A program made the position numbers and the translations under genes. Positions 7,199 through 14,089 of a stretch of DNA of 49,473 nucleotides are shown one piece after another. Source of the stretch: a virus; IMG/VR virus record IMGVR_UViG_3300045999_002383, positions 1 through 49,473 of that record; one strand, given 5' to 3'. How positions within the stretch are numbered: position 1 is the stretch's first letter; every line of letters starts with the position of its first letter. The notes under the pieces were generated by a model. It saw only the letters and a list, made by a program, of their open reading frames with translations, was not told the origin of the DNA and did not search any database.

Positions 7199-7502
7199 GT
7201 TTATGCACTATCTCTAACAGGTCGGTTTCCAACATAACTACGTAATCCTCCCCGTCCAAGTGCATTCCAAACACAGGCATACGCCCGTCCATGATTGCCT
7301 CGTTTGTTATCTTCTTGAGTTCTGCTGACTGAATTGTCTTGGACTTCTTTCCGGTCCACTTGTGTTCAATCAACAACTCTTCTGACCGCACATCGCCCTT
7401 GCGCGACCAGAACGCCCCAGAAGCAGCAGTACGAGAACCGCCAATAGCCTTAGCTAGACGGTCCTCGTGCTTTCGAGACTGCTTCTGTCCTTCAGACCTC
7501 AC
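7185..7502 (-). CDS. Hjc-like Holliday junction resolvase / PD-(D/E)XK nuclease
   Basis: This 105-residue protein has the compact resolvase pattern: E13 in RKHEDRLAKAIGG, the G-D pair in SRKGDV (D37), and the core LLIEHKWT with E46 and K48. Length and motif spacing match small Hjc-type or phage endonuclease-like resolvases that cut branched DNA. It starts at GTG 7502 in a GTGA overlap with the stop of the 75-residue gene upstream. It lies two genes downstream of RecA and directly before WhiB. With the RuvC-like and the 142-residue nuclease it gives at least three candidate junction or branch nucleases. Confidence 0.8.
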   Translation of the reverse strand: MRSEGQKQSRKHEDRLAKAIGGSRTAASGAFWSRKGDVRSEELLIEHKWTGKKSKTIQSAELKKITNEAIMDGRMPVFGMHLDGEDYVVMLETDLLEIVHKLDSR

Positions 7503-7726
7503 GATAGTGGGTTCTCCACTAGCTTGAGAGCGTGAAGGAGACCTTCAGTATATTGAGTGTGCTTGCCAGCTCTAATAGCCATTGTAATGTCTCGGTTAAT
7601 TACCCAAACTAGACGGTTACGTAGCTCCTGCTGACCATCCTTACGGAAGCCCTCAATCTGCTCCTGCTCGTGCTGTGCCATAAGCTCTTCCTGCTCTGCT
7701 ATGGACAGCTCATTCATCTTACTCAT
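7499..7726 (-). CDS. hypothetical small helical protein between RecA and resolvase
   Basis: The 75-residue product is acidic and Gln/Glu-rich at its N-terminus (ELSIAEQEELMAQHEQEQIE), then has a helical region LRNRLVWVINRDITMAIRAG. No family is recognised. GGAG lies 7 nt before ATG 7726. It overlaps the recA end by 8 bases and shares its stop with the resolvase GTG start, so it is locked into the recombination gene group. Its role is unknown. Confidence 0.65.
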   Translation of the reverse strand: MSKMNELSIAEQEELMAQHEQEQIEGFRKDGQQELRNRLVWVINRDITMAIRAGKHTQYTEGLLHALKLVENPLS

Positions 7727-8762
7727 CGCTCGCTCCTACAAATGAATCTGGTATAGATAACACTTTAGCACGAAGCTCTGACAACAAGTCAAGCTCCTCG
7801 CGTAGTGAAGCTACGAAGGAGTCTTGGCCCTGCCACTTACGCTCACCGTAGTAAATCCAACCACCCTTGCGGTCTACGATTTCCTTGACCATAGACATGG
7901 CAGCAACCTCACGAGCAACATCAAAGTCACCAGCAAAGTTAGATGCGGTGTCTTGGAAGTAGAAGTCTACGTAGGCTACACGCTGTGGAGGAGCGGTCTT
8001 GTTCTTGATAACACGAATCTTGATGCGCTGACCTACACGCACCTTGTTGACTCCTGTACCTTCTTCAATCCACTCATCGCGCTTGACCTCGGCTCGGGTA
8101 AAGAACGCGTAGTTCTTGCCTTCACCACCGGGGGTAGTGCGTGGGTCTCCGTGCATTACGCCAATCTTCATACGGTATTGATTGATAATCAAACCTAGAA
8201 TAGGACGCTCGTCCTCTACTAGAGACCGCTTCATAGCAGCACCGACTACACGGAAGAACTTGTTGGTGAGCAACGCTCCCTTACCAACAGTCATTTCGTT
8301 CATGTCCTTCTCCATCTCTGGAGCTGGGCTTAGTGCTGGCAGAGAGTCAATCACGATGGCATCGATAGCCTTGGACTCAGCAAACTCAATTACAGCTTGG
8401 TATGCCTCTTCCATAACGTTTGTCTCTACAACGATGATACGACTAGTGTCTACGCCACACATTTCTGCGTACTCTGGAACCCACTGCTCAGCAGCTACCC
8501 ACACAGTCATGTGGTCTGGGTTGGCCTCTTGATTGGCAGCAATGGTCTTTAGGGCAATCGCCGTCTTACCGTGGCTTGGCTCACCGATGAGTTCGTTCCA
8601 CTGGTTCGCAGGGAACCCGCCACCTAGAACGTAGTCAAAGGTAGTAGAGCCAGTAGTAATCCTCTTTAATAGGTCTGAGCGGATGCTTTCGCCTAGCACA
8701 ACCGTGTTGTCACCAAAGCGCTTGTTTAGTTGCGCCATAATCTTAGCGACTTCAGGATTCAT
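7719..8762 (-). CDS. recA: RecA/UvsX-type recombinase
   Basis: The 347-residue protein has the RecA ATPase core. Walker A GEPSHGKT is at 60-67, the Walker B strand is AIDAIVIDSLPAL, the L1/L2 region includes LGLIINQYR, and the RecA signature is TTPGGEGKNYAFFTR. It lacks the long N-terminal domain and has a shorter C-terminus than bacterial RecA. It forms filaments on ssDNA and drives strand exchange, supporting recombination-dependent replication and repair. An AGGAGG ribosome site precedes ATG 8762. It is surrounded by nucleases and small coupled genes. Confidence 0.93.
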   Translation of the reverse strand: MNPEVAKIMAQLNKRFGDNTVVLGESIRSDLLKRITTGSTTFDYVLGGGFPANQWNELIGEPSHGKTAIALKTIAANQEANPDHMTVWVAAEQWVPEYAEMCGVDTSRIIVVETNVMEEAYQAVIEFAESKAIDAIVIDSLPALSPAPEMEKDMNEMTVGKGALLTNKFFRVVGAAMKRSLVEDERPILGLIINQYRMKIGVMHGDPRTTPGGEGKNYAFFTRAEVKRDEWIEEGTGVNKVRVGQRIKIRVIKNKTAPPQRVAYVDFYFQDTASNFAGDFDVAREVAAMSMVKEIVDRKGGWIYYGERKWQGQDSFVASLREELDLLSELRAKVLSIPDSFVGASDE

Positions 8763-8931
8763 CTTTTCCTCCTCTTAGTAGGTCTAGTACACGAGTGCGT
8801 ACTTCCTCTGATAAAAGCATATCTAGCTTAACCATAGTCATGCAACGAGCCAACTCGTCTTCACGACCCAGCTTGTAACCATCGTCAAAATGGTTTCGTA
8901 GGTCTTCTTTATAGCCCTCGCTAAGCTCCAT
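8752..8931 (-). CDS. hypothetical small protein upstream of recA
   Basis: This is a 59-residue acidic/basic helical protein (starts MELSEGYKEDLRNHFDDGYK). I use ATG 8931, which overlaps the TAA of the preceding gene (TAATG) and follows AGAGG by 5 nt. A GTG at 8952 would add seven residues but lies further inside that gene. Its central segment (DDGYKLGREDELARCMTMV) resembles the 62- and 74-residue neighbours in pattern. The three may be diverged copies, each with a Y-x-x-G motif followed by a helix. Confidence 0.6.
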   Translation of the reverse strand: MELSEGYKEDLRNHFDDGYKLGREDELARCMTMVKLDMLLSEEVRTRVLDLLRGGKDES

Positions 8932-9155
8932 TAGAGCCTCTCTTTTGCCCACTCAAGTACTGCTACGGCAATTTCATCGTGTGCATTACGCTTTAGCTCA
9001 ATCGCTGAGTCAATGTTGTCTAGTGCGCAGTTTCTTCCAGATTCAAGTCCTGCTTCGTACTCTCCGGTATAGTGCGCCTGCATTACGTCTACAAGAGTCT
9101 GCAGGAACTCAACCTGCTCAGTCAAAATTCTGATTTGCTTCTTCTTAGATGCCAT
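8931..9155 (-). CDS. hypothetical small coiled-coil-like protein
   Basis: The 74-residue product opens with a Lys-rich stretch and a leucine-patterned helix (QIRILTEQVEFLQTLVDVMQ), followed by YTGEYEAGLESGRNCALDNI. GGGAG lies about 7 nt before ATG 9155. It sits in an overlapping series of four tiny genes between the zinc-finger gene and recA. No family is recognised. The segment YEAGLESGRNCALDNI resembles YKLGREDELARCMTMV of the next gene, which hints at duplication. Confidence 0.6.
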   Translation of the reverse strand: MASKKKQIRILTEQVEFLQTLVDVMQAHYTGEYEAGLESGRNCALDNIDSAIELKRNAHDEIAVAVLEWAKERL

Positions 9156-9333
9156 TGTTATTCTCCCTCTTACTGTTGTTTTTAATAGCTAGTACAGCGT
9201 CGTACAGCCCCTTGCTTTTTAGCAAAGCGATAATCCTGAGCTGCTCTTCTGCTATACCCGCGGTCTTACCGCGTACCATGCCGTCTCGGTAGTGCTCGGC
9301 GGCAATTTCTAGTGGAACTACTGGTGACTCCAT
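9145..9333 (-). CDS. hypothetical small protein, 62 aa
   Basis: The product starts MESPVVPLEIAAEHYRDGMV and contains YRDGMVRGKTAGIAEEQLRI, similar in pattern to the Y-x-x-G segments of the next two genes. It ends in a basic Asn-rich tail. ATG 9333 overlaps the preceding TAA (TAATG) and its end overlaps the next gene by 11 bases. No domain is known. A structural or accessory role near RecA is possible but unsupported. Confidence 0.55.
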   Translation of the reverse strand: MESPVVPLEIAAEHYRDGMVRGKTAGIAEEQLRIIALLKSKGLYDAVLAIKNNSKRENNNGI

Positions 9334-9710
9334 TAATCTACCCTTCCAATGATGCCTTGTGGATTGTAATTGTTGGTAGCGTCATTACCTCTAGCGCCCT
9401 TGGCATCTCCTACTACCCTAGCACCTGTTAATGAGCCGTATTTACTGCCGGACTGCTCCATGGGGTAACCGCACTCATAGCAGCGCGGTTTAGAGCCGTT
9501 AAAACCAAAATACTTATCGGAACCACAGTCAGGACACGTAGTAGTCTGTAAGGCGCTCTGAGCCTTTACGGTAGGCTGCTGAGGTGTTGGGGCTTGGTAA
9601 GCTGTCATCGGCACCTGAGAGGGTGCCTGAGGGACGCTCTGAGTCCTTGCTGGGGGTGGGGTGGGCTGCTGCTCTTGGAGCTTCTTTGCCCACCAGTCTG
9701 CGTTATTCAT
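9333..9710 (-). CDS. zinc-ribbon protein with Pro/Gln-rich N-terminus
   Basis: The 125-residue protein has an N-terminal helix (NNADWWAKKLQEQ). A Pro/Gln/Thr-rich linker spans about 15-50. A zinc ribbon follows at about 58-84 with paired cysteines in TTCPDCGSDKYFG and PRCYECGYPM. The C-terminus is Gly/Asn-rich and ends in QGIIGRVD. Zinc ribbons of this sort bind nucleic acid or partner proteins. It follows the 136-residue gene after PolA with an ATGA overlap, so it belongs to the replication/recombination cluster. Precise function is unknown. Confidence 0.72.
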   Translation of the reverse strand: MNNADWWAKKLQEQQPTPPPARTQSVPQAPSQVPMTAYQAPTPQQPTVKAQSALQTTTCPDCGSDKYFGFNGSKPRCYECGYPMEQSGSKYGSLTGARVVGDAKGARGNDATNNYNPQGIIGRVD

Positions 9711-10117
9711 CGATACCTCTTCGGAATTTCTAGTAGTCCCATGTCAACTAACTGAGATATAGAACCTACAATAGCGGCTGAGGAGACTTGTTCAAGTAGT
9801 TTTCGGCTATCCCACCACAATTCGTCTGGTAAGGACTGCAAAGAGTCAGGCACATTACTTCTTTGATATTCAATTGAACCTTGAGCAAGAGCTTGAGAGT
9901 GAGCGTAAATCATCGGCATCAAATGAGAGATTTTATCTAGACGCTTGTCGCTCTCTTCTTCTTCCTTCTCTGCAATCTCTTCGCTAATTGGTCCGCAGCC
10001 TAGAATGACGCTGATGTCGTGAGCGTCGGCCATCTGTGAATCAAGGATGAACCCTCTAAGCCGAGCGTTAATCTCAGCAATAGTAGGTTCTGGTGAACGC
10101 TTTCTAAACCACTTCAC
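9707..10117 (-). CDS. hypothetical protein downstream of DNA polymerase
   Basis: This 136-residue protein starts at GTG 10117, overlapping the TGA of polA as GTGA, so it is translationally coupled to the polymerase. The basic N-terminus (KWFRKRSPEPT) is followed by an acidic helix (SEEIAEKEEEESDKRLDKIS) and a C-terminal helical region ending IPKRYR. No motif identifies it. Similar small genes often follow phage polymerases, but no specific link is claimed. Confidence 0.68.
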   Translation of the reverse strand: MKWFRKRSPEPTIAEINARLRGFILDSQMADAHDISVILGCGPISEEIAEKEEEESDKRLDKISHLMPMIYAHSQALAQGSIEYQRSNVPDSLQSLPDELWWDSRKLLEQVSSAAIVGSISQLVDMGLLEIPKRYR

Positions 10118-12117
10118 TTAGCTTCTCCCCACTTATCAACGATGTTTACTTCGGCAATAAGAGGGACAGTAATGGCCGGAATGGTGATGCCTTCCATAGC
10201 TCTCCTAATAGCTTCAGCAGTTTCTTCTGCGCGGTCTTCAGGTGTAATTGTTACCAATTCATCGTGAACCGTTAAAATCAAGTTTATATCTGGTTCTTCT
10301 ACAAATGACGCGTGGGCACGCACAAGAGCCAACTTCATAATGTCGGCAGCAGAGCCTTGGATAACCGTATTGAACGCTTGGCGTTCTGCTCTAGCTAGAA
10401 GACCCGTGTCTTTACTAAGAAGGTCTGGGATGTAGCGACGTCGGCCAAACAACGTCTCAACGTAAGGAATTGGCCTACGCTCTTTGGCAACCATCACCAC
10501 ACGAGACTTATATCGGCTAATCGAGATGAACTTCTGCTCAAAGTTCTTAAGAAGGTCCTTGGCCTCGGTCAAGCTGCAGCCAATGGAACTGGCAATCTTG
10601 TCAGGGCCAACGCCATAAGATATAGCTAATACGAGCACTTTACCTGCTTTACGGTTTACGCCCATCGTGTCACCAATCGTGGTGTAGATGTCTCCGCCAG
10701 TTAGATAGTTGTTCATTAGAACAGGGTCTTGTGATAAAGCTGCAATTACTCTCGGCTCAATCTGAGAGTAGTCAGCAACAACCAACTTGTGTCCCGGTGG
10801 GGCAATAAACAAGTTACGGACTAGCTTTCCGTAGTCACCAGAAGAGGGGATGTTCTGAAGGTTCGGTTCTGAAGAACTGAAGCGACCAGTCTCCGCACCA
10901 TTCGCCTTGAAGTTGGTGTGAACTCTACCGTTAATTAGCAAGCTCTTCTTGGTTATGGTCTTCTTCTTGCCGTTGGTCTCACGCTCTACCTCACCTCCGG
11001 TATACGGGGTAACGTAAGTAGTCATGAGCTTATTTAGGTCTTGATACTCGAGGAGAGCATCTACTAGCTCATCCTTGCCTCGAAAGACTTCTAGTGCCTC
11101 TGCACTCACAGAGAACATGCTGGGGCTAAGCTCTTCTTGACGGCGGACTGCTTCCTTACCCTTTGGAGTAAGAGCGTTCTGGAACTTTGGGTTTGGCTTT
11201 AGTCGTGGCTTACCAGTGTCTGGGTTTACACCAAATAGTAGCTCCTGCTTAACCTGAACAGAGTTGATAGCGAATACCTTACCTGCAGACTTAAACACCT
11301 TAGTTTTTGCTAACTCTAGGTCTTCACTGATTTGTTCTGACAAAGCATTTAGCTGGTCTTGGTCAATGTACGCTCCAGTCAGCTCCATGTCACAGAGAGC
11401 GCCAAGCACGTCCATCTCAAGTCTCCAAACGCTCTTTAGGTTGCCCTCAAGCTTAGGAGCCAGTGCTTTATACAACTTCCAAGTAACCTCAGCGTCAATG
11501 GCAGCATACTTAGCCACAGTGTCAAAGTCGTGCTGAGAGATGTCTTCTCCAACACCCTTCTCAATGTCGATGTTTAGCTCCCGCTTCACACACGCCTGAA
11601 GTCCAAGGTCAAACTTATTCTGGTTGTTAATAATGAAGGATGCCATCAAAGTGTCAAAGTAAGGCTTGACTGGCACTTGCTTCCGGTAGTACTTAGCTAC
11701 CGACTTCAGGTCAAACTTAACGTTGTGGCCAACCTTGAGCTGCTTGCCAAACATCAGGGGCTTAATAGCAGCAAACACCTCAGCAGGGTTTAGCTGAACT
11801 GGTGGCTCGCTAAACTGTGGAATCCAGTGGGCCTTGTTCTTGGAGAAGTGAGCGTCAGTTAGAGAACGACCTTTGGCAATCTGTGCTTGACCAGCCTTTA
11901 GTAATGGCTTTGTATAAAACTCAAACTCACCGTTTGGGTGTCCCATGGGAATGACGTCTACTCGTCCCTCAGTAGCAAACGCAATCCAGCAAACGTCATT
12001 GACAACAGGGAGAAGTCTCTGCTCGCCAATGGTCTCAATATCAAAAGCAAACGCATCTACCTTCAGGTAGTGCTGAACAAACTCTTGGAGTTGTTCCTGT
12101 GTGGTAATTAAATTCAT
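10114..12117 (-). CDS. polA: family A DNA polymerase with 3'-5' exonuclease
   Basis: The 667-residue protein joins a DnaQ-like exonuclease to a Pol I-type polymerase and lacks the 5' nuclease domain. Exonuclease acids are visible: D26 and E28 in FAFDIETIG, D136 in GHNVKFDLKS, D208 in AAIDAEV. Polymerase motif A is VVADYSQIEPR (D449). The finger helix is GKVLVLAISYG, with K493, L497 and Y501. Motif C is VHDELV (near residue 617). The template-facing block RAERQAFNTVIQGSAADIMK is intact. The position equal to E. coli Phe762 is Leu497. It is the replicative polymerase, and it lies behind a terminator-like hairpin that separates it from the ssb gene. Confidence 0.95.
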   Translation of the reverse strand: MNLITTQEQLQEFVQHYLKVDAFAFDIETIGEQRLLPVVNDVCWIAFATEGRVDVIPMGHPNGEFEFYTKPLLKAGQAQIAKGRSLTDAHFSKNKAHWIPQFSEPPVQLNPAEVFAAIKPLMFGKQLKVGHNVKFDLKSVAKYYRKQVPVKPYFDTLMASFIINNQNKFDLGLQACVKRELNIDIEKGVGEDISQHDFDTVAKYAAIDAEVTWKLYKALAPKLEGNLKSVWRLEMDVLGALCDMELTGAYIDQDQLNALSEQISEDLELAKTKVFKSAGKVFAINSVQVKQELLFGVNPDTGKPRLKPNPKFQNALTPKGKEAVRRQEELSPSMFSVSAEALEVFRGKDELVDALLEYQDLNKLMTTYVTPYTGGEVERETNGKKKTITKKSLLINGRVHTNFKANGAETGRFSSSEPNLQNIPSSGDYGKLVRNLFIAPPGHKLVVADYSQIEPRVIAALSQDPVLMNNYLTGGDIYTTIGDTMGVNRKAGKVLVLAISYGVGPDKIASSIGCSLTEAKDLLKNFEQKFISISRYKSRVVMVAKERRPIPYVETLFGRRRYIPDLLSKDTGLLARAERQAFNTVIQGSAADIMKLALVRAHASFVEEPDINLILTVHDELVTITPEDRAEETAEAIRRAMEGITIPAITVPLIAEVNIVDKWGEAK

Positions 12118-12127
12118 ACGGCCCCGT

Positions 12128-12185
12128 AAAAAAGTGTTGGGGAGGTCACGCTAGCAAGAGAGGAGGGAGACGGCGTGACCTCCCC
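12128..12185 (-). terminator. hairpin plus U-tract between ssb and polA
   Basis: A perfect 13-bp inverted repeat (arms 12139-12151 and 12173-12185, loop 21 nt) reads GC-rich on the minus strand. It is followed after about 5 nt by six consecutive U residues (12128-12133). This is the only clear intrinsic-terminator shape I found in the window. It sits 11 bases before the polA start, so it may act as a partial terminator or attenuator that lowers polymerase expression relative to ssb. The ribosome site for polA (GGGG close to the ATG) lies just past the U-tract. Confidence 0.7.
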
Positions 12186-12199
12186 GATTTGGTGTGGGA

Positions 12200-12883
12200 C
12201 TAGTTGGTACCAGTACCGACTAGCTGACGTGCGACCTTGAGGTGCTCCTCATAGGTCTTCACGTAGATTGACTTTGCATCGTAGCGAGGGGCAGTAGCTG
12301 CGATTGCGTCAATCTCTTCGTAGTCTAGGTCCCACTCCTCGGCAAGGTCAGTGGCCTTGACGCGGTCTACAGTGAACTGAGTCTCACGACCCATTCCCTG
12401 ACGAGAGATTGCCCAGTAGTACTTGCTTAGAGGTCCACGGCGTGGGTCCTCGTTGGCAGCCTGAAGCTGTCGTGCAAGAGTTACTGAAGCGGTTAGAGTC
12501 TGAACTTCTGGCTGCTCTAGCGAGAGGTTCAGGATGTTGAAAGCTGCTTTTGGACGAGGAGTAAGACCTGCGATAACAGTTAGCGGGTCATCATCACCTA
12601 GAGCAACAAACGAGCGCCAAGACAGGCTTCCGTTGTCGTTTGGAACCTGTACCCAGTGCTGCTGGTAAACAGCAAACGGCTCGTTGTCCAAGAAACGCAC
12701 TAGCTGTGCCTTCTCCTCGAACTTGAAGTCGGTTGGGTAGTTGCTGGATTCACGCTTTGGCTTAGATGCTGCAGTAACAGCGTCCCAGCCTGCCTGAATA
12801 GTGGTGCCGTGCTTTGGCTCGGCCTCTACTACGTCGTCGACGAAGTAGTTTGTTGCATCGATGTCGGGCTCAATAATAGCCAT
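12200..12883 (-). CDS. ssb: phage single-stranded DNA-binding protein (probable)
   Basis: The 227-residue protein has a central region (about 50-190) of the type seen in phage ssDNA-binding proteins: KFEEKAQLVRFLDNEPFAVY, QHWVQVP, and KYYWAISRQGMGRETQFTVD. The N-terminus is acidic. Unlike many SSBs it lacks a long acidic C-terminal tail. The context supports the call: it is followed by the hairpin and polA, and preceded by the MerR-like gene in a replication operon. It would coat ssDNA for the DnaB/PolA machinery. The family match is by pattern and moderately secure. Confidence 0.7.
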   Translation of the reverse strand: MAIIEPDIDATNYFVDDVVEAEPKHGTTIQAGWDAVTAASKPKRESSNYPTDFKFEEKAQLVRFLDNEPFAVYQQHWVQVPNDNGSLSWRSFVALGDDDPLTVIAGLTPRPKAAFNILNLSLEQPEVQTLTASVTLARQLQAANEDPRRGPLSKYYWAISRQGMGRETQFTVDRVKATDLAEEWDLDYEEIDAIAATAPRYDAKSIYVKTYEEHLKVARQLVGTGTN

Positions 12884-12898
12884 GGGTTATTTTTCTTT

Positions 12899-13399
12899 CT
12901 AATCGGAGACGTTACTCGGTTTTGACTTGGCTACAGCTTCCTTCCATCGGTAAGTGATTACCTCTGTTAGGTCGCCTAGCAGTTTCCACTCTACACGAGC
13001 TGAGCCTAAAAGTCCACGCTTGGCGAACTCTTCGATAGCAATGTCAATTAGTGGGCGTGTATACACACGGTTACCATTAACCTTCTTGCCGTTCAGCTGT
13101 TTTGAGCGGAGCCTGTAGGGAGCCATCGGGATGTATCCCTTCTTCTCCCACAGGCGGATGGTGACAATCTGCTTTTCTAGTGCCTGTGCTAGCGCACCAA
13201 TAGTAAACAGCTCTGTCTCCACTCCATTCAGGGTTTTAATGACTGGGTTTTCATCCCAACCATTAGACTCCCCGAAAGCTTGTGCGCGCTTCTTTTGCGC
13301 GACAGGTGTGTCGGGGCGGCGTGGCTGACGAGAGCCCGGAACTTTATCCAGACCTTCGAAAGCCTTGAGGATTTCCTCCTCGCTACGCATTCCCGGCAT
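12899..13399 (-). CDS. MerR-like helix-turn-helix DNA-binding protein
   Basis: This 166-residue protein has a Pro/Arg-rich N-terminus followed at about 65-115 by a MerR-type winged helix: LFTIGALAQALEKQIVTIRL, then WEKKGYIPMAPYRLRS, then GNRVYTRPLIDIAI. This is the usual helix, recognition helix and wing arrangement. The C-terminus is probably helical. There is no effector-binding domain, as is common in phage versions. GAGG lies about 8 nt before ATG 13399. It could regulate replication genes or act in replication itself, as it is embedded between ssb and helicase genes. Confidence 0.75.
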   Translation of the reverse strand: MPGMRSEEEILKAFEGLDKVPGSRQPRRPDTPVAQKKRAQAFGESNGWDENPVIKTLNGVETELFTIGALAQALEKQIVTIRLWEKKGYIPMAPYRLRSKQLNGKKVNGNRVYTRPLIDIAIEEFAKRGLLGSARVEWKLLGDLTEVITYRWKEAVAKSKPSNVSD

Positions 13400-13401
13400 G
13401 C

Positions 13402-13644
13402 TTAGTCCTCAGTGTCAAAGGATGCAGCGTTAGCTGCTTGCTTTTTCGCTTCTTCTGCAAAACGTCGTAGAACGCTACACAGGTCTGGAATTTCATCAAC
13501 GAATAGAACCGTGGGGGTGTCTACACCCTCTAGCCACATCGTGACGAGAGGAAGCTTGTTGCCCTCAACGTCTGTTAGGTAATCTGCTTCAAAGCTAATG
13601 TCGCCTGAAGTCAGCCAAGTTTCTGGGTCGTATTCTTCAATCAT
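13402..13644 (-). CDS. hypothetical acidic protein, 80 aa
   Basis: The product is strongly acidic (starts MIEEYDPETWLTSGDISFEA), with a compact beta-rich first part and a C-terminal helix ending AANAASFDTED. The start overlaps the preceding TGA as ATGA, so it is coupled to the 146-residue gene. It has no cysteines and no known motif. It is part of the replication operon by position. Confidence 0.65.
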   Translation of the reverse strand: MIEEYDPETWLTSGDISFEADYLTDVEGNKLPLVTMWLEGVDTPTVLFVDEIPDLCSVLRRFAEEAKKQAANAASFDTED

Positions 13645-14081
13645 TTCTTTACAGTCCTCAATGCCCAGACTACAGATACTGGGAACATCTCGTCCAGCTC
13701 TACCTCGGTTAGCTTGCCCTCGTAGTGAGCGGCCATAAGTGCATCCTCGTCAATGACGCGAACCATCTTGTACACCGAATCTCCAAGACCGTTGGCTTCG
13801 ATAATCTCTTCTGCCTTAGTCTCGTCAAGCTTGCGAGTACGACGACCAGACTTCTCAATACGAAGTACGCCCTCAATAGGAGCGTCCAGTGGGAACTGAA
13901 TGTTGCCCTTCTCGTCCTCGAAACCTTCCTCTTCAATGTAAGAGAAAATCTTCTCGCGTAGCTCCTTGCGGCGCTCGTCCATGTGGTCAATGCTGGCCAC
14001 AAGACGGATGTACTCAGTAATCTGAGCGTTTGGGTCATCTGGGTTTGAGAACTCTCTTGGTTCTCCAATTGGCTTTACCAT
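13641..14081 (-). CDS. hypothetical charged protein, 146 aa
   Basis: AGGAGG precedes ATG 14081. The protein is acidic and helical. It begins with a Pro-rich segment, then a probable coiled coil (YIRLVASIDHMDERRKELRE), then IEKSGRRTRKLDETKAEEII, a basic patch followed by a helix. The end is hydrophobic (VSVVWALRTVKK). No family is recognised. It follows the SNF2 helicase gene by 8 bases and is coupled to the next small gene. Confidence 0.65.
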   Translation of the reverse strand: MVKPIGEPREFSNPDDPNAQITEYIRLVASIDHMDERRKELREKIFSYIEEEGFEDEKGNIQFPLDAPIEGVLRIEKSGRRTRKLDETKAEEIIEANGLGDSVYKMVRVIDEDALMAAHYEGKLTEVELDEMFPVSVVWALRTVKK

Positions 14082-14089
14082 AATCCCTC

